This document shows positions 43,701 to 51,513 of a stretch of DNA of 64,000 nt, one piece after another. Below the pieces are notes generated by a model, which made no database searches, was not told where the DNA came from, and saw only the letters and a program-made list of their open reading frames with translations. Both the position numbers and the translations under genes were made by a program. Source of the DNA: Rothia mucilaginosa ATCC 25296 (GTDB lineage: Bacteria; Actinomycetota; Actinomycetes; Actinomycetales; Micrococcaceae); assembly GCF_000175615.1 (NCBI RefSeq), contig NZ_ACVO01000009.1, forward strand, positions 1 through 64,000, given 5' to 3'. Position 1 is the first letter of the stretch; each line of letters opens with the position of its first letter.

Positions 43701-45644
43701 GAGCAGGTAGGCGTTCAGGGCATCCTCGTACAGGGAAGCCACAGCGTTTGCGTCCACGCCCTCGGGGAATTCAACTCCGAAGTCGTAGAGGTAGCCGTAG
43801 TCTTCGCCATCCTCAGGCTTGAACTCGTAGGGCTTCTGATCAACAACGACCAGGCCCATATTCTGCATAACCGGCAGAAGCTCGGTGAGGGTGTGAGGTG
43901 CGGACAGGTAGGTCTTCAGTCGGGTGGTGTTGGCTTCGCCGGCTTCAACCTTGATTGCGGCGGGCTTCTGGCCCGAGAGAGATTCAAGAATCACGATATC
44001 CTCGATTGCTTGTTCTACTGTGTAATCGGCTCGGTAGGCTACACTAGTCGCATCTGCCCAGGCTGATGCGAGTCGGCGGCCTGCCGCTCCGGGTTTCCAT
44101 GCCTCAATAGCAGCTGCGGTTGCTTCCACCCAGGAGCGGGCGGCTTCTTGCAGTCGCTTTTCGAGAGCTTGATGATCCGTCTTCGGCACATCGTTGGGGT
44201 TGGTGAGCCGAATGCGGAAAAATAGGCGCGCCAACGATGAGGAGGACAGGTACACCTCATGGTCGATGGCACTAAGATCAAATTCCTGTTGGAACACCCG
44301 CTGGATTCGCGCACACACGTTCGTGTTGTAGCGGTCCCGAGGCAGGTACACCACAGCGGAAATAAACCGGTTGAACTGGTCTGCGCGCAGGAACAGGCGG
44401 GTCTTGCGGCGCTCCTCCAAGCCCATGATGCCGCCGAACGTATCGGTCAGATCATTAGCGGAAGCGTGCAGCAGCTCCAGGCGCGGGTAATCTTCCAAGG
44501 CACCCAGAAGCGCCTTGTCAGAGTAAGAACCGGGGTGGTAGCCGAGGCGGCGGCGCACCATCGCGATACGCTCACGCACCAGCGGAGTCTCAATAGCGGG
44601 CAGTGCGTACGCCTGGCGGGTGAACAGGCCCAGAATGACGTACTCACCAATCACGCGGCCGTTCAGGTCGAAGCGGCGCACACCAATGTAGTCCAGGTAG
44701 TCGTTCCGTGCGACAGTGGAGCGGGAATTCGCCTTCGTGATGTACAGGGGGCGCGGGAACAGGGCACGCTCCAGGGTCTCACCCGAAAGGGGGATGCGGC
44801 TCCTACCCTCCGTGGTGCGCAGAATACCGAGCGCCGAACCGGGGCGGTCCACCAGCGAAATAGCGCCGGAGGTGCCGTCCAGCACACGCTCCTTAACACC
44901 CATGAACACGAAGTTGCCGCGGGTCAGCCAGCGCAGGAAGTCCTGTGCCACCTCCACACGGGATGCAGGCTCCACACCGCGCGGGTTGGCGGCATAGGAT
45001 TCCTCACCATGACCCAGGGTTGCGCCGCGCAGGTCGTACATGGACTGCGCCAGGTCGAAAACGCGGGCGACCATGGCATCCAGGTCGGTGTGGCAGGCGC
45101 GAACGTCAGCGAGGACGCGCTCAACTTCCTTCTCGCAGCGGCGCTGCTCTTCCTCAGTGAGGTAGCGGGTCAGGCGAACCGCAATCCAGGATTCAATAGC
45201 GACATTGGTACCCGCCGGGGCGTTCTCGCTGAGCTTGAGGGAGGGCACGCCAAGAGTGGCGGTATCACCGCTGGCAAGGTTGCCGCGCATGCCGGTGCCG
45301 CGCAGGCTCAGGAGGGTACCGTCCGGGCCGCGTTCAGCGAGGAAGGTAGGGTGAAGAATGGTGACGAAACCACCAAAGTGCGTGGCAAGGCATGCGGTCA
45401 GGGAGCTGACGATGTGCGGCATGTCGTCGGTCGCGACGTACAGGGTGGTGTTGTACTCGTCGTTGCGTGCGGCAACGACAGGGGTCTTGGGCAGGCGGAT
45501 TTGAGCCAGCGCACGGTGGGTGCGAGCCAAATCCTCTAACTCTGCCGGGGTGAACTCTTCACGCTCATCTTCGGGGCTGTTCAGGAAATACTGCTCGACC
45601 CATGCATCGGCGCCAGCGAAGTGTGCCATAGCCTTGTCAGTCAT
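40755..45644 (-). CDS. gdhB: NAD-dependent glutamate dehydrogenase, large (L-180) class
   Basis: The 1629-residue protein is the giant NAD-specific glutamate dehydrogenase found in actinomycetes and proteobacteria. The catalytic domain near residues 810-1130 has [42 protein letters not shown] (key GGLRWSDR and [14 protein letters not shown], carrying the substrate lysines) and [12 protein letters not shown]. The N-terminal 700 residues hold ACT-like regulatory repeats and the C-terminal 500 a helical domain. It oxidises glutamate to 2-oxoglutarate plus ammonia, feeding amino acids to the TCA cycle. I start at the ATG at 45644 (GGAGG 11 bases upstream); a TTG six bases earlier has a spacing of five and cannot be excluded. 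Confidence 0.93.
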   Translation of the reverse strand: [1629 protein letters not shown]

Positions 45645-45872
45645 TGACAATCTATCCTCCGAATATCGGTATCACTTCACTGTGACGGTGTCTGTGTGGT
45701 CTCATGTGCGCGCCGTGGCGCGCGAGCACTTATACCAAGCTTATACCTTCGAGGTGTTTCTGTCAGACATATCGCTCTTGTGGGCGTAGAAATTATTTTT
45801 ATCTTCTTCCCAACTCCAGCGCGCATTTGGTACGGGTTCAAGAAAGTAGGTGCATCTTACGAGGCGGACACG

Positions 45873-45878
45873 TACAGT
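45873..45878 (+). promoter_or_regulatory. -10 box of leaderless shikimate dehydrogenase transcript
   Basis: TACAGT ends six bases before the ATG at 45885; no Shine-Dalgarno sequence is present. Confidence 0.45.
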
Positions 45879-45884
45879 GAAACT

Positions 45885-46799
45885 ATGAGTTTGCGTACTG
45901 AATCTTTCCTGGTGGGCCTCATTGGTGACGGCATCACCTCCTCCCTGACCCCTCCCATGCACGAGGCAGAGGCGGACGCGCACGGGGTGCGCTACCTGTA
46001 CCGCCCCGTCGACCTGGACGCCCTGAACCTGGATGGCGCCTCCGCCCCGGCGCTACTGGATGCGGCGGCGCTACTCGGCTTTAACGCTTTCAACATCACG
46101 CACCCGTGCAAGCAGTCGGTCATGGAGCACCTGCACGAGCTTTCGGATGCGGCACGTGCCCTGGGTGCGGTCAATTGCGTGGTGATTCGCGAGGACGGCA
46201 GCTTCTACGGCGATAACACGGACTACTCCGGGTTCATCGCGGGATTGAAGCGCGGCCTGCCACAGGTGGCGGAGAATCCGGCGCGCCTGGAGCACGTGGT
46301 GCAGCTGGGTGCCGGCGGTGCCGGTAGCGCCACAGCGTACGCACTGTGCCGTCTGGGGGTGCGCCGCCTGAGCCTCTTCGAGCGTGACGCGGCGAAGGCG
46401 CAGGAGCTTGCGGAGCAGCTCGGTGGGCTCTTCCCGCAGACCCGAATCGAGGTGCTGAGCGACGACGAGCACTTGATTGAAGCTCTACTACAAGCTCAGG
46501 GTTTGGTGAACGCAACCCCGGTGGGCATGCACGTGCATCCGGGTATGCCGTTGAGTGAATCGGCACTGAGTGCCGGGGTGTTGCGTGAAGGCCTGTGGGT
46601 TGCGGACGTCATCTATCTGCCGCAACAGACGCAGCTGGTGCGCGCGGCGCGTACCGCCGGATGCGAGGTGCTAACGGGCGGCTACATGGCGGTGGGTCAA
46701 GCGGTGGATGCGTTCCGCCTCTTCACCGGGCTGGAACCGAACGCTGAGCGTATGGCGGCGCATTTTGAGACGCTGATTGCGGCTCAGCAGGGGGCTTAG
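45885..46799 (+). CDS. aroE: shikimate/quinate dehydrogenase
   Basis: The 304-residue protein is a shikimate dehydrogenase family enzyme: VGLIGDGITSSLTPPMHEAEA (about 9-29; key SSLTPPMHEA), the lysine motif FNITHPCKQSVM (about 68-79), NTDYSGFIAGL and the Rossmann loop LGAGGAGSATAYAL (about 138-151). The SLTP-PMHE and NITHP-CKQ forms and FERD after strand 2, an acidic residue that favours NAD, are like the NAD-linked quinate/shikimate dehydrogenases of corynebacteria. So catabolic use of quinate or shikimate is as likely as biosynthesis. The start at 45885 fits the protein start and a leaderless mRNA. A terminator separates it from the convergent MHS transporter gene. Confidence 0.85.
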   Translation: MSLRTESFLVGLIGDGITSSLTPPMHEAEADAHGVRYLYRPVDLDALNLDGASAPALLDAAALLGFNAFNITHPCKQSVMEHLHELSDAARALGAVNCVVIREDGSFYGDNTDYSGFIAGLKRGLPQVAENPARLEHVVQLGAGGAGSATAYALCRLGVRRLSLFERDAAKAQELAEQLGGLFPQTRIEVLSDDEHLIEALLQAQGLVNATPVGMHVHPGMPLSESALSAGVLREGLWVADVIYLPQQTQLVRAARTAGCEVLTGGYMAVGQAVDAFRLFTGLEPNAERMAAHFETLIAAQQGA

Positions 46800-46812
46800 A
46801 AGGTTAAACACG

Positions 46813-46850
46813 CAGGTGGGGATGGATAGCTAACTATCCAGCCCCACCTG
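46813..46850. terminator. bidirectional terminator
   Basis: Arms CAGGTGGGG-TGGATAG and CTATCCA-CCCCACCTG around CTAA, followed by TATTTATTCT, between the dehydrogenase gene and the convergent transporter gene. Confidence 0.85.
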
Positions 46851-46883
46851 TATTTATTCTATATACGGAATATATTGTGCGGG

Positions 46884-48176
46884 CTATACGTCCAGTTCCG
46901 CAAGGGACTTCTTGTACCCTTCACGAGCCGTCAGCGCACCCAACGCCACGAGCACGCACATGGCGACCGTGAACACGGCGGGCAGCACCGCGTTATGCAG
47001 GTCGGCACCGGCGAGGCTCGTCGCCACGGCGGGGGCGACGCCTCCAGAAATTGCGAAGCCAATCTGGGTACCCAGCGCCAGGCCGGTCACGCGCACGCGA
47101 GTCGGGAACATCTCCGCATAGAAGGCGGGCCACACGCCGTTCGCCATGGAGTACAGCGCACCGTGCATGAGCACGCCGTAGGCGAAGATACCCACCCAGT
47201 TACCCTCGGTAATCGCGCCGAGGTACGGGAACATCACCAGGGACGAAGCAACCGCACCGGTAATGAACACGGGCTTACGACCGATCCGGTCGGCAAGCAT
47301 GGCGGCGAGCGGAATCGCAATCAGGCCGAGAGTGTTGGAGGCGACCGGCACCAGCAGCATGGTGCTGCGGTCAAGGCCGTAACCCTTGGTGGCGAAGGAA
47401 AGCGCGAAGGTCGTGAAGACCATGTTCACGGTGTTGACCATGGCGCACACGGCAATAGTGAGTACGGCGCGCTTGTAGTGCTTGAAGACCAGCATGAGCG
47501 GGGACTCGGTAAGCTTTTCGCGCTGCAGGTAGGCGGGCGGCTCGGAGAGGGTGCGGCGAATCAGCCAGGCGGTCACCACCACAAAGGCGGAGAGCCAGAA
47601 GGGTACGCGCCAGCCCCAGCTGAGCAGGTGCTCGTCCGGCAGTGCGGCGAAGGGAATGAACACGGCGGTTGCCAGTAGCGAGCCGAACTGGGTGCCTTGC
47701 AGGGTCCAGCTGGTCGTGAAGGCGCGCTGATGCTCGTTGGCGTGCTCCAGGGAGATGGAGATGGAGCTTGCCTGCTCACCGGCGGCGGAGAGGCCCTGAA
47801 TCATGCGGCAGATGACCAGCAGGGTGGGGGCGAGGATACCCGCCTCGCTGTAGGTCGGCAGGCAACCGATTGCGAAGGTGGCAAAGCCCATCAGGAAGAG
47901 CGTGAGCATCAGGACGAATCGGCGGCCGTAGCGGTCACCGAGGGGCCCAACGATCATGGCGCCGAAGGGGCGCACAACGTAGGCGACGCCCACAACCACC
48001 ATGGACTTGAGGATGCCGATGGCGGCGGTGTCTTCGGGGAAGAAGATGCGGTTGAGCACGATTGCGGCGGCGGTGCCGTAGACGGCGAAGTCGTAGTATT
48101 CGAGGGCGGAGCCTATCCAGCTGGCGAGGGCGGCTCGTCGTGGTGATCGGGCGGGCGCGTCGGTGCGTCGGCTCAT
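46884..48176 (-). CDS. MFS transporter, metabolite:H+ symporter (MHS) type
   Basis: The 430-residue protein has 12 membrane segments and the MHS signatures: ASWIGSALEYYDFAVYGTAAA near residues 17-37 (key GSALEYYDFAVYG), GPLGDRYGRRFVL near 77-89 and RMIQGLSAAGEQASSISI near 124-141. Relatives include ShiA (shikimate), ProP, KgtP and CitA. The neighbouring quinate/shikimate dehydrogenase supports a shikimate-like substrate, but this is inference. A short basic N-terminus is cytoplasmic. The start codon has a GGAGCCACCC sequence directly upstream (GGAG six bases away). Last chromosomal-type gene before the phage-derived island. Confidence 0.87.
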   Translation of the reverse strand: MSRRTDAPARSPRRAALASWIGSALEYYDFAVYGTAAAIVLNRIFFPEDTAAIGILKSMVVVGVAYVVRPFGAMIVGPLGDRYGRRFVLMLTLFLMGFATFAIGCLPTYSEAGILAPTLLVICRMIQGLSAAGEQASSISISLEHANEHQRAFTTSWTLQGTQFGSLLATAVFIPFAALPDEHLLSWGWRVPFWLSAFVVVTAWLIRRTLSEPPAYLQREKLTESPLMLVFKHYKRAVLTIAVCAMVNTVNMVFTTFALSFATKGYGLDRSTMLLVPVASNTLGLIAIPLAAMLADRIGRKPVFITGAVASSLVMFPYLGAITEGNWVGIFAYGVLMHGALYSMANGVWPAFYAEMFPTRVRVTGLALGTQIGFAISGGVAPAVATSLAGADLHNAVLPAVFTVAMCVLVALGALTAREGYKKSLAELDV

Positions 48177-48472
48177 GGGTGGCTCCTTCGGTGCTATACC
48201 CGTTGGGAGGGTCGGGGCCGTGGTGTGGGCGGCCCGTGCGGTTTGTCAATGTGCCCTTCCAGTGTAGGGAGCACCCCACCCATTTTCCATAGGGTTACCT
48301 AAGTTCCCAGGGTTTGAAGTAGCAATAGCGGACGGACACCTCCAGCTCCAACCCCAGTCAGTTCATAAGCGATAAAGAAATTTGTAATTTCAAAAATGCG
48401 CAACAGGACTTTCGCACTCCAACCCACGTAAAGTGAATATCACCTCGGCAGGAGTGTGCCTACCGAGCAGTC

Positions 48473-48501
48473 ACGCCGACCAAGATAAAGCTGGTCGGCG
48501 T
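48473..48501 (+). terminator. rho-independent terminator upstream of endolysin
   Basis: Arms ACGCCGACCA and TGGTCGGCGT, 9-base loop, then TTTTAG. It ends transcripts coming from the left into the phage-derived island. Confidence 0.75.
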
Positions 48502-48521
48502 TTTTAGTGTCCAATTCATTT

Positions 48522-48574
48522 GCGGTAGCCCCGAACTATGGACTTCCCGGGAGGTTCATAGTGCGGGGCTACTG
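48522..48574 (+). promoter_or_regulatory. leader hairpin before endolysin gene
   Basis: Arms GTAGCCCCG-ACTATG and CATAGT-CGGGGCTAC pair over about 18 bases around TTCCCGGGAGG. It ends 21 bases before the ATG, just ahead of the AAAGGA binding site, and could control translation or protect the mRNA 5' end. Confidence 0.6.
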
Positions 48575-48595
48575 CCTTTCCGAAAGGATTTTATT

Positions 48596-49246
48596 ATGGC
48601 CAAGATTGATCAGGCGATTGCATGGATGGAGCAGCGTAAGGGCAAGGTGACCTATTCGATGAATTATCGAACTGGCCCGCATTCTTATGACTGCTCATCT
48701 GCGGTTTACTTTGCACTGCGAGATGCTGGCCTACTCCCGCAGAATATTGCCATCGGTAATACCGAAACGCTTTTCCACGATTTGGAGAGTAACGGCTGGA
48801 CTCAGGTTCGACCGGATGCATCGGGTAATTACCCGGCACGACGTGGCGACGTGTTTATTTGGGGTCGCCGTGGATACACCAACGGCGCAGCTGGTCACAC
48901 CGGCATTTTCTATGATGACCACGACACGATTATCCATTGCAACGCTGGCCACAATGGCATTTCCATCAATCCGCACGACACGATTTGGGTGTATAACGGT
49001 TCTCCTGCAATCACGATTTATCGTCCCCCTGCAGAAGTGAACGAAGAAGAGGTTATCTATCGCGCAGCTAAGAATGCGATGAATGCAATTTTTAATGAGC
49101 CTTTTGTTCGCCAGGGCGACCTCGCTAAGGCTCGCTATGGCAATGCCACTGTCGGCCTGCGCGGCGTAATCCACTGGTTCGACAACTCCATGTTGTACCT
49201 TCAGCAGCGTCTCGATGATGCAGAAAAAGCTGTGCGTGCGCTCTAG
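48596..49246 (+). CDS. phage-type endolysin (peptidoglycan amidohydrolase)
   Basis: The 216-residue protein starts with a phage Amidase_5/NlpC-like domain (about 1-140): YDCSSAVYFALRDAG carries the catalytic Cys (about 31), with His candidates in GHTGIFYDD (about 99) and the ending HCNAGHNGISINPHDTIW. It would cut peptidoglycan. The last 65 residues (EEEVIYRAAKNAMNAIFNEPFVRQGDLAKARYGNATVGLRGVIHWFD, key NEPFVRQGDLA and WFD) match the whole small protein at 51070-51294. AAAGGA seven bases upstream supports the ATG. No signal peptide, so release may need the holin at 51287. Confidence 0.8.
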   Translation: MAKIDQAIAWMEQRKGKVTYSMNYRTGPHSYDCSSAVYFALRDAGLLPQNIAIGNTETLFHDLESNGWTQVRPDASGNYPARRGDVFIWGRRGYTNGAAGHTGIFYDDHDTIIHCNAGHNGISINPHDTIWVYNGSPAITIYRPPAEVNEEEVIYRAAKNAMNAIFNEPFVRQGDLAKARYGNATVGLRGVIHWFDNSMLYLQQRLDDAEKAVRAL

Positions 49247-49283
49247 TTAGATTTATCTACTGAAACCAAAGAGATAACCATCA

Positions 49284-49325
49284 GGGTGTTTGGGGGAGGG
49301 TCTCTAGACCCTGCCCCAAACACCC
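49284..49325 (+). terminator. terminator after endolysin gene
   Basis: A 42-base near-perfect palindrome with arms beginning GGGTGTTTGGGG and ending CCCCAAACACCC, then ATAAAACTTT. Confidence 0.8.
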
Positions 49326-49447
49326 ATAAAACTTTAAATATAACGCATTCAATAAATCACAAAATTTCACCTAATGAATATTTATCGATAAATAAACCAA
49401 TATAAGTTGATTTACGAATTAAATAGCCTCATCTACCTTCAAGTACA

Positions 49448-49456
49448 CCCCCCCCC
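49448..49456 (+). repeat. C9 homopolymer tract
   Basis: Nine consecutive C in an AT-rich stretch, 84 bases before the cysteine-rich protein start at 49540. Such a run can vary in length by slippage. Confidence 0.5.
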
Positions 49457-49539
49457 TAACCTAAATATTAAAGGGCGATTTAGAACATTGAAAAGTATCT
49501 GTTTACTCTTTTGACTAGGCATAGTATTCAGGAGAAACC

Positions 49540-50232
49540 ATGAAACACCTACCCCGTCCCTGCGCAGGATGCAGGGAGCCAACCAGTTCCTATAGAGAGG
49601 ACTGCCGCACCTGCCAGGCGCGGCGCCGTGCTATACAGACGCACGATAGTCCCTATCTAATGCAGGGGCATTCAATATGCCCTCGGTGTTGGCGTACGGC
49701 AGGTCTCTCTCTACCGGCAAGTAGTGTACGCCCGGAGAACTACGGGCAACCGCTCGTAATAGAGAATCAGTGGAATCCCATCTATTCCATCTGCCGTGCA
49801 TGTATCCACGCGCCAGAAGGTACCGTTCCTCTTGATTCACCGCGGGTCTATCTTCCTGTCAATCCTAGAGCTCGACGAACTTCAAAGCAGCGAATTTACC
49901 CTTCGCGAGCAAATCCGGTTCTTTTTCTTCCGCTTTCTCATTGCACGCGTTGCGAGAAGCCAATAGATGAGGATTCTCGACATGCCGGGCATCCCTTATG
50001 CCGCAAGCACTACCGGCAACTGAAGCGACAGAATGCGCACCAGGATACTGAAGCTCCAATCGGCAAGAAGAACGGACAGGATGAATGGGCCGTTCATGAT
50101 GCTGGTTTAGCATCATTCCTACACGCACGGAGAAAGCGTCTGTCCCGTGCTTCAACTTCGCTGCCAAGAAGCAGAAGCAGGGCAACTCTTTGTAGAGCCA
50201 ACACTATGGTTCACGCACCTTCCGCACTGTAG
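49540..50232 (+). CDS. cysteine-rich protein of phage-derived island
   Basis: I do not recognise this 230-residue protein. It has several CxxC or CxxH-like pairs: CAGC (8-11), CRTC (about 22-25), CPRC (about 47-50), CRAC (about 86-89), CTRC (about 136-139) and CRKH (about 153), a pattern that suggests two or three zinc-binding units in order. The middle and end are Arg-rich (RARRTSKQR, RRKRLSRASTSLPRSRSRAT), so nucleic acid or protein contact is plausible. Base composition is lower in GC than the neighbours. GGAG eight bases upstream supports the start. Actinophages often carry such small zinc proteins, but no function can be claimed. Confidence 0.6.
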   Translation: MKHLPRPCAGCREPTSSYREDCRTCQARRRAIQTHDSPYLMQGHSICPRCWRTAGLSLPASSVRPENYGQPLVIENQWNPIYSICRACIHAPEGTVPLDSPRVYLPVNPRARRTSKQRIYPSRANPVLFLPLSHCTRCEKPIDEDSRHAGHPLCRKHYRQLKRQNAHQDTEAPIGKKNGQDEWAVHDAGLASFLHARRKRLSRASTSLPRSRSRATLCRANTMVHAPSAL

Positions 50233-50275
50233 CGGATATCAATAATTCACTCATTTAGCAGAGAGGCTACATCAT

Positions 50276-50875
50276 ATGGCTACCATTTCGTCTGGCGAGC
50301 AACTGCAGCAGCATCTAATCGCTCTAACTGTGGGCACGCCAGTGAAGGATGCAGACCGTCAATGTCTACATCGCACAAAGTTCCGTATTCCACGCCACCA
50401 GGCATTATTGGACGAGTTGGCAGATTATGTCGCCGGTGGTTCACGTACCGGAGGAGCATCCAGCGCCAGCCGCTTTGGATGTCGCATACCTATTTCTGCT
50501 AATGCATTAGAAATTCAAGAGTCTATTCGTTCCGTTGTAATGCGCTCATTCCCAGGTGCACCGCTGAAAAATCAGGTTTCTGCGTGGATTCGCAATCACC
50601 TACATCAGGAGCTTCATGATGAGGCGTTAGCAACGACGACCAGTTGGATTCGGGCCATTGTTGCGTTGCGCCATCCCAGTCATGATTTGCAGGGATTTTG
50701 TCCTAACTGCGGGGAGCAGGAAGTCATGAAAACAAGCTGCGACGGCTCAACATCAATACGCCGATCTGCACTGTATTACACCGCTGAAAGGGCATCTTGT
50801 CGTTCTTGCTCTGCTATGTGGGAAGGGTTAGAAGGTATGAAGGCCTTAGCCCTATTACTTCATAGCCAGGACTGA
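50276..50875 (+). CDS. phage-type protein with C-terminal zinc ribbon
   Basis: The 199-residue product resembles small actinophage proteins of the DUF7340/DUF7341 kind: LLDELADYVAGGSRTGGASSASRFGCRIPISANALEIQESI (about 44-84; key LLDELADYVAGGS and GASSASR) is their usual N-terminal block. The C-terminal part has CPNCGEQE (about 143-150) and CRSCSAMW (about 180-187), a probable zinc ribbon. Its job in phages is unknown. GAGAGG nine bases upstream supports the ATG. It lies 43 bases after the previous gene and likely shares its transcript. Confidence 0.6.
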   Translation: MATISSGEQLQQHLIALTVGTPVKDADRQCLHRTKFRIPRHQALLDELADYVAGGSRTGGASSASRFGCRIPISANALEIQESIRSVVMRSFPGAPLKNQVSAWIRNHLHQELHDEALATTTSWIRAIVALRHPSHDLQGFCPNCGEQEVMKTSCDGSTSIRRSALYYTAERASCRSCSAMWEGLEGMKALALLLHSQD

Positions 50876-50991
50876 TACCGTCCGTATTAAACTTCTGCCT
50901 GTGAAAATAGGTAACCGTTCCAGTAGGATTACATCATTTTCCCGGGCAGATAAAGCTACCGCAGGAAGCTGTTATTTCACTGCTGTAGTTC

Positions 50992-51018
50992 ACCCCGTCG
51001 GGTTTATCCTGGCGGGGT
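50992..51018 (+). terminator. terminator after phage-type zinc protein
   Basis: Arms ACCCCGTC and GGCGGGGT with one G-U pair, followed by TTTCTG. Confidence 0.65.
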
Positions 51019-51069
51019 TTTCTGTTAAACCGCGGCCATCATAGCCGCCCAACCGCCAAGGAGATTATC

Positions 51070-51294
51070 ATGGCACCTATTTCTGAAGCATCCGCCTACC
51101 GCGCAGCGCATCGAGCCCTAACCGATGTGTACAACGAGCCTTTTGTTCGAGAAGGTAATCTTGCGGTTGCTAAATTTGGCAACGCTACTGTCAACACTCG
51201 AACCGTTGTGGAATGGTTCGATCATCAGGTGATTCTCATTGCTAAGCGTATTGAAGATATCGAGAAGCTCGCAAAGTCAAAGCGCCATGCTTAG
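51070..51294 (+). CDS. small phage protein sharing endolysin C-terminus
   Basis: The 74-residue product aligns over its whole length with the last 65 residues of the endolysin at 48596: YRAAHRALTDVYNEPFVREGNLAVAKFGNATVNTRTVVEWFD against YRAAKNAMNAIFNEPFVRQGDLAKARYGNATVGLRGVIHWFD (quoted key NEPFVR, GNATV, WFD). The C-terminal 25 residues are helical and charged. It may be a stand-alone interaction or cell-wall module, or a holin partner, since the holin ATG overlaps its last 8 bases. AAGGAG six bases upstream gives a strong start. Confidence 0.72.
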   Translation: MAPISEASAYRAAHRALTDVYNEPFVREGNLAVAKFGNATVNTRTVVEWFDHQVILIAKRIEDIEKLAKSKRHA

Positions 51295-51499
51295 ACACCG
51301 TCCAGGATGGCGTAAGCAGCTGTACGCGGTTATTCCAGCTACCACTGCCGTCCTGCAGACATACGGAATCCTTACGCAGGAGCAGGCAAGTGTGTGGGCT
51401 GGTCTCGCGATAGCCCTCTGGGGTTTGTGGATGGCTTGGGCTAACACCGACCATACTCGCAAGCCCCACAATACTACGCATATTCCTCCCCACCAGTAG
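51287..51499 (+). CDS. putative phage holin
   Basis: The 70-residue product has a basic start (MLRHRPGWRKQ), two probable membrane segments (about 12-30, LYAVIPATTAVLQTYGIL; about 36-53, SVWAGLAIALWGLWMAWA) and a polar His/Thr/Pro tail. Size and layout match small two-span holins that open the membrane for endolysin. The ATG overlaps the stop of the previous small gene, so translation is probably coupled. A GC-rich hairpin follows at 51514-51555. Annotation as holin rests on topology and context, not motifs. Confidence 0.65.
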   Translation: MLRHRPGWRKQLYAVIPATTAVLQTYGILTQEQASVWAGLAIALWGLWMAWANTDHTRKPHNTTHIPPHQ

Positions 51500-51513
51500 G
51501 TCCGTCATATATC

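Larger units (their letters stand above)
48177..48595. other. intergenic boundary of phage-derived island
   Basis: Between the MHS gene and the endolysin gene lie, in order, an unremarkable stretch, a CTCGGCAGG/CCTACCGAG hairpin (48444-48467), a terminator (48473-48501) and a large leader hairpin (48522-48574). No gene or att-like duplicate was recognised. Confidence 0.5.

Noticed and set aside
40809..44066. Open frame of over 1000 codons antisense to the NAD-GDH gene
   Set aside because: Mirror of the strongly biased GDH reading frame; Gln/Val/Gly-rich low-complexity translation without similarity.
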